Source: Phytoseiulus persimilis (Eukaryota; Arthropoda; Arachnida; Mesostigmata; Phytoseiidae). From it: 64,000 bases of DNA. The notes below the pieces were generated by a model, which was not told the DNA's origin, made no database searches, and saw only the letters and a list, made by a program, of their open reading frames with translations. The position numbers and the translations under genes were made by a program. Where the stretch lies: the NCBI GenBank assembly GCA_037576195.1, contig CM075102.1, positions 1,178,001 through 1,242,000 of the forward strand, read 5' to 3'. The first letter of the stretch is position 1. Each line of letters begins with the position of its first letter. Shown piece by piece: positions 9,896 to 19,824 of this stretch.

Positions 9896-10255
9896 ACTTG
9901 CGGCGCAGACGACGCTTCAAGAAGAGCGACCTCGAGCGCAAGAACGACGTCGACGAGCCCCCAGCCAACTCGGCTCCAAACGGCGCACGAAGAGCCAATC
10001 TGAGATAGCCCGGCAAGAAATCGAAAAAGCCGGTGTCGGGGATTCGCATGCTTGCGGCAACTCCACACCCAGATCTGGACGGCAACAGCGAGAACGAAAG
10101 GATACTGTCGGCCACCCTCGGTTATCACAATCGTTTGCGAGCCTCCCGCTATCAGGGCGCGTTTCATACTCCAGAGGTCAAGTTTTAGGCAAGCTTCCGA
10201 GGAATACGCAGCAGCGAGGACAGAACATTCCCTAGGCTCCGGGATATGCCGAGCG
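9896..10255 (+). other. Foreign segment inside copia-2 integrase, coding-like, origin unknown
   Basis: Copia integrase motifs that normally lie some 10 residues apart (DVCGPM and CRYFLTFVD) are separated here by about 360 bases. In one forward frame this stretch is open except for TAG at 10016 and 10187 and looks protein-like: a basic start (RRRRFKKSDLERKNDVDE), then KKSKKPVSGIRM and DLDGNSENERILSATLGYHN. I do not recognise the family. I see no target duplication or inverted ends. It could be captured host exon DNA or a deletion/insertion scar. Confidence 0.5.
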
Positions 10256-10343
10256 TTTGTGATTGCCGCTACTTCTTGACTTTCGTTGATTGAAACAGAG
10301 ATGACTTTTGTGTACTTCATGAAGGCCAAAAGTGAGGTTTTGA
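10256..10343 (+). pseudogene. copia-2 integrase, short middle fragment
   Basis: CRYFLTFVD is followed by a frame change and EMTFVYFMKAKSEVL, both standard copia integrase core sequence. The fragment runs up to the Helentron junction, and the next residues are found at 16700. Confidence 0.85.
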
Positions 10344-10393
10344 CGTGGAAACGTCGTTCCCTGTGGCTTTGGTACACTCTGCTAGTACTTCGT

Positions 10394-11040
10394 CATTTAT
10401 GTAACGAAATTTGAGGCTCCGACTCGTCCTCAAACTCCGTTCGTGAGGTACCGAAAACCTTTTGATTGTTCTGAAAGGGTCACAAATTTACGGGAGAAGC
10501 CCTTTCGATTCCGACATTCTCTCGAGCAATTTAAGATGGAGTTCGAGACCCATTTGTGCCCCCCCTTGGAAACCTTGGAAATCAGCATGAATAACCGTTT
10601 TTCCCAGTTGCCGAGAAACGCAGTGGAATCAATTGTGCACGGAACTGGACGCCCACATGAGCTCCTCTCAAACCGCCCCCAATTTCTCTGGCAGGTTGTT
10701 CAAGCTATCATTTATACCTCAAAAAGGGGCCGAATTTAGGGATTGGATCGGATAAATTGGATACAATCGGCGTGTCAGACGGTGTGCTGTGAAGTCCTAC
10801 CAAGTGTCTAAGTCTCAAGGCGTGAATTCATATCGGACAAACTGAAACCTAATTGATGAGTCGGAAAAAATTAAATCTCGACGCTATCTGAACCATGAAG
10901 CTTGCTGCCTGAACATACGATAGCTGATCCAACAACGAGGTTTCTGCTCGAACACAGAGTGGAAGTGGGGAGCTATTGGTCTTGTGCTAGAGATCTCAGA
11001 GTCTCGGTTGGGAAATTTTGCACTCTCTTCCCGCATCAGA
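10394..11040 (+). other. Helentron 5' non-coding region
   Basis: No protein family is recognised here. A 98-codon open frame (10443-10739) has no familiar motif. It probably holds the left end and promoter of the Helentron, but no signal could be pinned down. Confidence 0.5.
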
Positions 11041-14000
11041 ATGGCTCGCTCGAAAACCAAAACTAGTGCTCAGGCCAAGCGGAGAGCTGAAAGCTTGTCA
11101 AGACCACGGAAGAAACCCAGAACGACTGCTGAAAGAGTGCAAGTCTTCCGGAACGCCGTCGGGCCGGTTCAGGTGAGGTGACGGCTTGGAAGTTCTCACC
11201 TCCAACGAGCACACGGATTCAGGTAGGCGGCATGAAGGATACTCTTTCGTCAGCATCGACGAGGGCTCACAAAGATTGTCCTGAGTTGATTCAGTACAGC
11301 TCTCAGTACAGTCAATCATGGAACGCGCTGTACATTGGTTCGAACAGGCCTTCTCAGAGAACGAAATCGGGTACAAATGCGATGTATGTGATCGTCTGTG
11401 GTTTATGAGGGATTTGAAGCCAACAAATCAGAAGTGGCTAGCTTTTCTGGCGGAACATTTTCCCAGGGGAGAATACTTTTGCGTTCAAGCTGTGTGATAA
11501 CTGTCGCAAGGTTCGCGATTCACTCAAAATCCCAAATATGAGTCGGACCAACGGATATCGGTATCCACCGAGATCGGATTTACCTAAGCTGGATCCATTG
11601 ACAGAGCGACTGATTTCTCCCGGATCCCTTCCATGCAGATTCGTCGTTTGCGTCATGAGGGCTGTTACGGAATCGTTGGGCAAGTTATTAAACGTGCCCG
11701 TCGACGTAAATACTATGGTACGAAGCCTACCCCGATCCCTAGATGATGATTTTGCCTTCAACGTTAACTTGAAAAAAAAACATAATCCACAATTCAGGTT
11801 TGTGAAGAAGTCAACTATAAAGAGTTGGATATACATTTTCTAGTCCGGCAGCCCCTTTATAAGCATTATAGAATTGCAATCGATTGGTCCGTCTTCAAGG
11901 ACGCTTCTTCCGATGAAAATTATCTAGAAGGTATCGAAAGTTTGAATGCAGATGAAGCGCCACAGTCTGAAGTTATCCATGCCATGCAGCAGACTATGAT
12001 CTGCAATGAAGATCCTTGCTTTGACATAGCCCCCGGTCAGAACAAGATGCCAGAGAGCCTAATTTTTGATGAATTCGCAGAGGAACTGTCATTTCCATCA
12101 ATATATTACGGGGTCGCTCGTCAAATTCGAGTCAGTGATACCAACCCTGTGCGCTCAACTGCTTACACGAAGTGCATGTCAGAGATCCGTAGGAGTGATC
12201 GCCGCGGAGTAACGCCGCAGCATGTTCTCTACATGGCTATGAAAATACTCCGCTTCCGAGTGCGTGACGACATACAAAACATATATCGATGCTTGCGGAC
12301 CACAGAAAATATAACTCGTGAGGCTTATAAGGCTCACAACCCTTTCGGAGAGCATCGTGTTATAGACTACTTCTTGAGAATCGAGTTTCAGCAGAGGGGG
12401 AGTGCCCACAGCCATATACTACTCTGGTTAGAGAATTCTCCTGCAGAGGATTTGTCAGAAAATATGCCGCGCACAGAGCAATTGATCACTGTTTTATGCA
12501 GTGTTGATCACAATGACCTGACAGACCCAGCAATGATAAAGAATCAAACTCATGCACATACTTTCACCTGTACTAAAAGAGGTGAGCAGCAGTGCCGCTT
12601 CAATATACCGTATCGGCCCATGTTGCGTACGAGAGTACGCTTGCCGTTGAGCAAAGAAGACCAGAGGGGAGAGCTGGTCGGGAACAAAGTGAAAAACGAG
12701 CGTGATGACCTAGAAACAAAAACGTACGACTCCATTCAGGCACATCTGAGCCATATCAACTGTGATAATGATCAGTATTCGAATCTGATCCGATCAACTT
12801 TGAAGCGGTCGATATCGCTGTTCAAGAGGGACATGACGCAGATTTCATCAATACATTCAATCCATGGATAGCATCTGTGCTTAATTCAAACATGGATTTG
12901 CAAATCATACTTGATCCGTACTCCTGTGCTGCTTACGTCGTCCATTATGTCAACAAATCGAATCGAGGCATCAGCCTCTTACACCGGGAACTCACGAAAA
13001 TCCACGAAGCAAACCCAGAGTTTGACCAATCTCAGCCCATGGCCAAAGTGGGGCTCAGAAACTCCTAACAGCGTTGAAATGTCGGCACAGGATAGCATCT
13101 TGGTATCTATAACGCCAACCCCATGAGTGGGCTTCACGGGCCGCGATCATGATCCCCACTATGCGCCCCCATGAAAGATACATATAAGGCTCGTAGCGAA
13201 AATCAACCATGACGAGAGAGAATTTAGCCGGCGACAGCGTCGACATTTGGACCAAATCGATAACTCAGAATTATGAAGAACGTCACGCCTCTTTGGACCA
13301 TGTCACTAGCTCAATTTGCGGCGTGGTACGGGCCGACAAAAAAAACCAAACAATGATCAGTGGAACGTGCAAGAACATGAGAGCGCCGAAAATGATGAGA
13401 CTGAACCGAGCACTTACAAGCGTCGCACAGTTTGCAAAATTATAAGGTATTAAAACTATAAGCAGAATGAAACCAAGATTACAACGGGGAATGGTAACTT
13501 TGCACGTTCCATTCCGTAACGAACTGGTCGACGTCCTTATGATCGCGATAAATTTCTCCAGGTGTACGAGACAAGGAAAACGAGATCCTCGAGAAGAGAA
13601 AGAATTCGAAGCAGATTTGATATTGACGGGGTTTACGTGAATTCGAGGCAATTTGCCTGAATGGATGAGAATAATGGCAATACCGCCATTATTCTGGAGA
13701 TGAACTCACTCCTTTGAACCCACCGCAGTACCCAATGACGATGATTTGGAGGCGCATGCGAGTACAGCTTCGGTGAGCGCGATTAGGCCCCGGAGTAATG
13801 TTCTGAGCAAAGAAGCATACTGTACCCTAATGCGTCAATCGAATCCAAAACAGCGCGAACTCATTTTAGAAGTCATGCATCGCCTGCATGAGCCGGATCG
13901 GAAGCCCATCCGAATTTTTCTCACAGGCCCAGCGGGCAGTGGGAAAACATTCACGTTGAAAGCTCTGATGGAAACTTACAATAGGTACACTCAGCAGCAT

Positions 14001-15249
14001 AATTCCATGAACAATGCCTACATAGCCACAGCAACAACAGGCAAAAGCAGCGGTCGCGATCAATGGTGTGACGGTTCATGCCGCGTTCCGTCTGACAATA
14101 TCAAAACAAGCGAACTCATTATCCAGTGATACACTGCAGACTTACGGTCATTCGATCCGAAACGTTAATGTGTCATCATAGACGGAATCAGTATGTGCAG
14201 TTCACATGTTTTTCATTCTGTAAACCCACGATTGCAAGGAATGACGGGGGAATATCATACCAACTTCGGCGGCTTAGATTTATTCGCATGTGGGGATCTA
14301 AACAACTTCCACCGGTCAATGCTACCCCTGTATATTGCGTTACACAGCAATCCTTGGGAGGAAAAGCTATTCTTTGACAATCTCTGGATTATTTCCCTTT
14401 ACAACAAGTCATGCGTCAAAGCGATGTGAATTTTTCTGCAGTCCTGACAAAAATCGGTTGCGGGAAGCAACTTGATCCGCAGGAGGAAACTTGATTCAGT
14501 CTCGATTCCGAACTTTGCAGTGGTGTAGAGAAAATTTGAATAATGATGTTATTCGACTGTACTTCAATAATAAGGACGTCGAATGCTATAATGGAAGCGC
14601 CATCCCAAAATGCAAACAACCGTTACACCTGCTGCATCGGATTCCTATTCCGGGTACGCCACAGAGAATGAAGACGAGAAGCGATAGGAATCGTGCACCG
14701 CATGGAATGCCAAGATACAGGAATCTGCCGTACAAGATCACATTGACCGATGGCCTTTTCTTAACAAATGCAACAGATGAATTGAAATTTTATCATGCCA
14801 AGAGCTCAACTGCACCCGTGATTCGGCAGGTACAGGACGAGTATAAACGACTAGAGACTCATCGCCTCCCAACTATCGCAACGGAAATGCGCGACTTCGT
14901 ACAAACTGATAGAAAATCGAGCTTGATAATCGTGAATATAAATGTACAGAGTCTGCAAGCTCAAGTAGAAGATGTTACAACTGACACCCTTTTATCCGAA
15001 GCAGATATCTTAGTCTTGACAGAAACATCGATGCATCCTTCTTCAACGGCCCCAGTTTTGAAGGGCTTCAGTCATGTATCAGACGAGCCTTGTTCGGAAC
15101 CGTCGGGTGGCGTCGCTGTGTATAAGCGTACAAGTTGCTCCTTTTCTTCCGAAACAGAGCATTTAGATCGACAATCACTGCCGGGGGAACGCGTTCATGC
15201 AGGTGATCTCACGATTACAAGAGTCATTCTCACTGTCCATCGCACATGA
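11041..15249 (+). pseudogene. Helentron Rep/helicase/endonuclease polyprotein, frameshifted
   Basis: The start at 11041 gives a basic leader (MARSKTKTSAQAKRR). Then comes the zinc-like region CDVCDRLWF and FKLCDNCRKVRDS (11373-11520) and the conserved block SLPRSLDDDFAFNVNLKK. A long open part (11825-12871) has the HUH motif in RGSAHSHILLW. The paired tyrosines follow in YSCAAYVVHYVNK (12920-12960). The helicase has Walker A FLTGPAGSGKTFTL (13916-13957), but the Walker B region reads VIIDGISM where an Asp-Glu pair is expected. From about 14490 the end of the helicase runs into an endonuclease/exonuclease/phosphatase-like domain (LIIVNINVQSLQAQ, LVLTETSM, GGVAVYKR). Many frame changes make it inactive. 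Confidence 0.87.
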
Positions 15250-15486
15250 AACCGCACTAGGAATGGAAGGAAGCGAAAGTCTACACCTCCGTCCATGACT
15301 TGGATCACCGAAGGCTGAGGCGTAATCTTCTCATACAAAACAAGCACAGGAAACCCGTTCCTGGGAAAAAAATTAGCATCCCGGAAGATAACCTTTAAAG
15401 GAGAACTCGCTACTCGTCGTTAAAGCGTTGTGGGTGAGATCAGACAACGAAACTCTGACCTGCTCGTTTAACCGCTTGCTGTCAAG
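15250..15486 (+). other. Spacer between Helentron polyprotein and RPA-like gene
   Basis: Short intergenic stretch with no open frame of note. It should hold the promoter of the RPA-like gene, but I see no clear signal. Confidence 0.5.
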
Positions 15487-16521
15487 ATGCCCAAAACCAA
15501 AGACAACTCCTCTGGGAACCGAAAAAGCGGTGAGTAAATTCTAGGCTCAAATATCATACTGCCTCATCCAGATCGAATAAAGGGAAGAGCGCGCAATTTT
15601 TCTGGGCCTGAAATAGGTAGCGATTCATTCCAACAGATAACGATCACGCCGATAAACCCCCCCAAGAAAACCCAGAAGAAAATCATCGATAACCATTTGA
15701 GCAAGACTGGTGGTCCTATCAACGGCCGAGTGAAATCCAAGAGCCCTCTGCGCACCTTCAAAAAAGCCAATGGGGAGAGCCAACTGTTCAGCTTCATAAT
15801 CAGCGACGAGACGGCAGAAATCAGTGTACTCGTGACTGACAAGACAGCGAACGAGCTATTCGACAAAATCACAGCAGGACTGTGTTACCGATTTGTCTTG
15901 TACGAGACTAGACCACGGAACGCCCAGTACAAGCAAACAGAACATCCATGTGAACTAGAGTTGACGAAGGCAGGCACTCCTCAATCATATATCAATCACC
16001 AGCCAATACAGGGATCTGGGGACCATTCAATGGCTAAATCAACCCATAAATTCCAGATCACTCGAATCGAAGAAATCGCTGGACATGAATTACCTCACCT
16101 AAAGTTCAACGAACGCACTTTGGAAGAACTCTTATCATTGGAGTCGAACAAAGCAGTGGACGTTGTGGCCATCGTATACGAAGTCCAGCCACCACAAGAC
16201 GTCACTTGTCAGGGGAAGCTCAAACGTCGACAGACTATTCGTGTCGTCGACGACAGTAAACACATTGCCACACTGACTCTCTGGGAGGCCCACACAGGCA
16301 AATTTGACGACAAGGAAGGCGAACCCGTTGTCCTGAGTAACGTAGAAACAAGCGACTACCTTGGTAAACGGACTCTGACTTCGACTCATGCAACGGTTAC
16401 CGACACAGAGAATCTATCCGCCCAAGAAGCTAAAGTACGCCTAGAAGCTTGGTGGGCCACCGAAGGGCCCGAGGAAGACTTCACTGAATTGCAGCTGAGA
16501 TATGATTCCCACCAGGATTAA
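15487..16521 (+). CDS. RPA1-like single-stranded DNA-binding protein (two OB folds), intact
   Basis: Two exons, 15487-15529 and 15572-16521, joined over a 42-base GTGAGT...CAG intron, give about 331 residues with no stop. The start MPKTKDNSSGNRKSG is the only ATG that links in frame. After a basic linker, residues about 65-130 match the first DNA-binding OB fold of RPA70 (INGRVKSKSPLRTF, LFSFIISDETAEI). Residues about 200-270 match the second (VVAIVYEV, TIRVVDDSKHIATLTLWEAH). The zinc-bearing third OB fold and the N-terminal protein-binding fold of host RPA70 are absent. Helitron-borne RPA proteins are thought to protect single-stranded intermediates. It is the one undamaged gene among the mobile elements here. 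Confidence 0.85.
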
Positions 16522-16670
16522 AAGTGAATAATTATTCCTTGAATGCTCCGAACTCTCATTCCATGAACAAATCAAACGACATTGATAACAGCAACAATGA
16601 CTATTTCGCAACTCGTCTGACCGAAGACACCACAACCGCAAATACTCTGCGTTTTCACGCCAAACCAGCG

Positions 16671-16687
16671 GTAGTATGTAATACTAC
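16671..16687 (+). repeat. Helentron 3' terminal hairpin
   Basis: GTAGTAT-GTA-ATACTAC forms a perfect 7-bp stem with a 3-base loop. It ends 12 bases before the right junction at 16699, as expected for the termination hairpin of Helitron-class elements. Confidence 0.75.
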
Positions 16688-16699
16688 GGACCCGGATTC

Positions 16700-17738
16700 T
16701 TGAACATTTCAAGTACTTCATCATGTTTGCTGAGCGCAGCTCAGGTAACAAACTGAAAACGATTCGAAGCGACAACGGTGCCGAGTACGTGAACGGTCAT
16801 ATGGCGACGTGCTTGCGAGATGGAGGCATTCGGCGCGAGACGAGAGTTCCGTATTCAGAATGGGATGGCGGAACGAGCACAGCGTACATTCACGGAAAGC
16901 TGGAGCGATGTTGGCGAACTCGAAACTCAAGTCAGATCTCTGGGCTAAGCGGTCAAGACAGCTCGTAGGCTGAAGAACCTCAGTCCAACCTCAAAATTGC
17001 AAGACCAAACCCCAGAAGGTGTATGACGGGAAGGAAGCCGGATTTGAGTTTTTACATGTATTAGGATGCTTAGCATACGCCCAGGTCCCGAAACAGCAAC
17101 GGCGGAAGTGGAATACAGAGCCAAAGAGTATATCTTCGTTGGTTATTGCGACACTTCGGAAGCCCACCGTTTGGTTCCGTTCGGGGATATGACAAAGATG
17201 GTTCGAAGCCGAGACGTTACGTTCGACAAACACGCGAGAGCGTGGAACGGATCGAGTAGCCGGAAAGCTGTGACGGAGAGGAGATTGGTTTCTTTGAGGC
17301 AGGTTCGTCTGGCACCGCAACTCAGGCAGACACAGGCCCGGAGCGAAGTGGGATCTCCGTGAGCTCAGTAACCGATGAAGCTACCGTAAATCAAGAAACC
17401 GAAGATGAACGAAATGATGTTCGGACCGCAGCTGAGAATCGACACCCCGAGCGTGAGCCGCGCAAACCGGCCTGGATGGAGGACTTTGCATAGTGTGTGC
17501 GAGCCGAGTTCTACGACAGACCTGCGCCTGTCCATTGACTGCTGCAGAAGCAATGTCCAGATCGGATTCAGATCAATGGAAATCAGCCATGGAGTCGAAG
17601 ATGAATGCGCACGCGAAAAACGGGACGTGGGTTCTCGTAAATCGACCTCCTGGAAGGAGGGTAATAACTTCGAAATGGGTATTCCAGCTGAAACGGGACA
17701 GAGACGGACGTGTAACGAAGTACAAAGCAAGATTGGTA
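16700..17738 (+). pseudogene. copia-2 integrase C-terminal half and start of reverse transcriptase
   Basis: After the Helentron, the integrase core resumes with FIMFAERSSGNKLKTIRSDNGAE; this holds the second catalytic Asp. The region with the Glu is damaged (FS near 16850). Motifs of the integrase C-terminus follow (FVGYCDTSEAHRL, VRSRDVTFD), then an acidic linker and a fresh frame with the reverse transcriptase start (DQWKSAMESKMNAHAKNGTW, SKWVFQLKRDRDG, KYKARLV). Homology ends at about 17738, before the catalytic Asp residues. Confidence 0.87.
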
Positions 17739-18271
17739 GGTGTTATGCCCGTTGGTGTGAGGCACAGGTTGGAAGATAGGGAGGATTAAGAGACACTTAT
17801 CGATACAGTTTATGCGGACCTACTCTTCGACGAATGAAGGGCCTGTGATTTGTCCTCATTCAATACTCTCACATGCTTAATTCGTCGGGAAATCCGAATG
17901 TCCGCCCCCTTGTCCGGTTCCAGACAAGATGTCCGCGATACGAATATCAGTTTTTTCGCAAAAAAAGTCAGCTTTTATGGGAGCTCTACTGATGATGTTT
18001 GCCATGCCTGGGGATGGAGCGCTCGATCGACACCATCGGTGAAATGAGCATCCAGGGTAATACACGGCCGAATCTTGAGCAATAATGAAGCGCTGTTGAG
18101 TGAGCTGGGCGCGCTAAGCGACCAATGCGCTGCCATCGACGGTGCATGCGCTTGCCAGTATTACAGCGGTGCAAAAACTCCTGTGAGCGACGAGCTGAGG
18201 GCTAGATCGTCGAGCAGGGAGGGTAATTCGAGAGAATTTATCCTAGAGGAGCTCGTCGTTGCGCGATCGGA
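17739..18271 (+). other. Unassigned stretch between copia-2 and the cortactin-like pseudogene
   Basis: No family recognised. It starts with TGTTATGCCCG right at the end of copia-2 homology, which could be the start of another LTR, but no matching end or second copy was seen. Confidence 0.4.
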
Positions 18272-19820
18272 TGGGAACACAAAGTAAAGGTTCATAAGCA
18301 CGAGAGTCAAAGAGATTACTCAAAAGCTGGACAATTGGAGAAGGGGTGGACAGCTCCAGAGCTGCCGCTGGAGGGACAGAATGAGTTCAAGCGCTTCTCA
18401 AGCGAGGAAACTTCCTCTTTCGTAGGATCCGGAGGGAAGTGTGGGGTGCAGGAGGATCGCAAAAACTCTTGCGCCGTCGTTGGGGATCATACAGAACGGG
18501 TCGATAAGCTCGAGACACTCAGGAAGACTACGCTAAAGATTTCGGCGGAATGTTTGGACTCCAAGACGATCGATGGGACAAGGTTGATTCTCTTTGAGCA
18601 GCATACCAGCCGCCACTCTGACAAGTGTCTCGGACCCTCTTCCTTCGCAGGTGGAAGCTCAGCCATCCAAGCTTGACGGAAAAAAAATGATTCGGTGGGG
18701 AGTTTGGAGTCGAACGCGACAAGCAAGACAAAAGCGCCCATGGCTTCAGGAAGGAGCCCGTAGAGGAAACGGGAACGTCCTATGAGAAAGTCAAACCGGA
18801 TATTCCCGTGAAAACGAAAAGCCTCAAGGAGCGATTCGAGAAAATGTCACAGGAGAGTAAAGGCGAACGGGAGGAAGCAGCTGAGGAGGAAACGACTCCG
18901 GCGGAAACAGCGTGAGGAGGAAGAGAAGGAAGCTGTGCTCAAGCGGAACAGAAACGAATGAAGAGAGTCGAAGAAGAACACAAGAGTTGAGCTGATGGAT
19001 GTTGCGTTCATTGGGACTCTGGACAATCCAGTATGAGCTGAATGTCATCTCCAGCGTGCATTTCACTTCCAGAGTCGAGGAACGACAGAGGAAAGAGGCC
19101 GACAAACAGAAAGCCGCTGAAGAGAAGACTGTTCAAAACGGCGACGATGCTCCACAACCGGTTAGGGAAGGCACCCCGAGTCCACAGAAACGAGAAAGCC
19201 GAACAGAGAAGTTCAGCTCTTGAGCATCGCTCGTCAGAGAACGACTATCTCACAATCCGAATAATTGTTACTCTACTTTTTGCGCTAGTTTCATATTCGC
19301 TATGTTCTATTCTTCTCGGGATAGCTTATACGTCACCTGCGTAAGAGTTTGTTTTCACAGCGGAACATTAGAGCTTTGATCTCCGTCTCTGCGTTCTCCA
19401 CAGACTCCGCAAGCTTCGGCCCCGACACGTCGCAGCAGTCACGGAACCGGTTGCCACGGCTCAACTCATCGAGGTCGGTTGCCGCTGCTCCAGTTCCGAA
19501 CCGTTTGTTCGCTGCGCCAGCTACCGAGCCCGTCGTCGCTGCTCCGATAGCCGTGCCAGTTGCTGCTGTTCCTGTGGCCTCTCCGAGAGGTCCGAATCCA
19601 GTCGTAGTTGAGGAAGAACTATACCAGGAAGTTCAGGGTAACGCTCAGTTTGAGCCCTCGATTGAAGACAAAGCTATTTACGACGAAGTAGCGCCGGAAT
19701 CGACTTCCGGGAACAGGCTGTAGCCGTGTACGCCTATCGGGCTGGCGACGATGACGAAACTTCCTCCAAGCCCGATGACATCATGACCGACATCGCGGAA
19801 AATGTCCCAAAACGGGAAAG
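18272..19820 (+). pseudogene. Cortactin-like pseudogene (repeats, linker, SH3), intron-bearing
   Basis: Cortactin links the Arp2/3 complex and F-actin to membranes through 37-residue repeats and a C-terminal SH3 domain. Repeat remnants here are HKHESQRDYSK (18300), GGKCGVQEDRKNS ... DHTERVDK (18430-18510), DYAKDFGGMFGLQDDRWDK (about 18523-18580, other frame) and FGGEFGVERDKQDKSAHGF (18690-18745). Then come KSLKERFEKMSQESKGEREE and charged helix sequence (to 19225), a Pro/Ala-rich linker with ELYQEV and AIYDEVAPES (19345-19720), and, one frame over, the SH3 start AVAVYAYRAGDDDE with PDDIMTDI. Splice-acceptor-like TTCCTTCGCAG at 18650 and intron-like gaps suggest a duplicated or decayed gene, not a processed copy. 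The repeats and SH3 are incomplete and frameshifted. Confidence 0.82.
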
Positions 19821-19824
19821 ATCA

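Larger units (their letters stand above)
10344..16699 (+). mobile_element. Helentron-like rolling-circle transposon carrying an RPA gene
   Basis: Copia-2 integrase breaks at 10343 and continues at 16700, and TTGA occurs at both junctions, so about 6.36 kb was inserted as one block. The block holds, in order and on one strand, a Helitron Rep, a Pif1-type helicase, an endonuclease-like C-terminal domain and a separate RPA-like gene. A 7-bp hairpin ends 12 bases before the right junction, the place where Helitrons have one. Fusion of an endonuclease to the helicase and linkage to RPA genes are features of Helitron/Helentron elements in animals. The exact left end is less certain. Confidence 0.8.
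8323..17738 (+). mobile_element. copia-2: Ty1/copia retrotransposon, 3' truncated, host of several insertions
   Basis: It starts with a primer site like that of copia-1 but lacking one G (GTTTATGGCCCAAGG, 8330-8344). Gag, protease and the integrase zinc region run to about 9895. An unknown segment (9896-10255) interrupts the integrase, which resumes to 10343. The Helentron (10344-16699) follows, then the rest of the integrase and the beginning of reverse transcriptase to about 17738. No YVDD region, RNase H or 3' LTR was found. Its protein sequence differs clearly from copia-1, so it is a separate lineage. Confidence 0.85.

Noticed and set aside
17739-17760. Possible LTR start TGTTATGCCCG at the end of copia-2 homology
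   Set aside because: No second copy and no LTR end were found.
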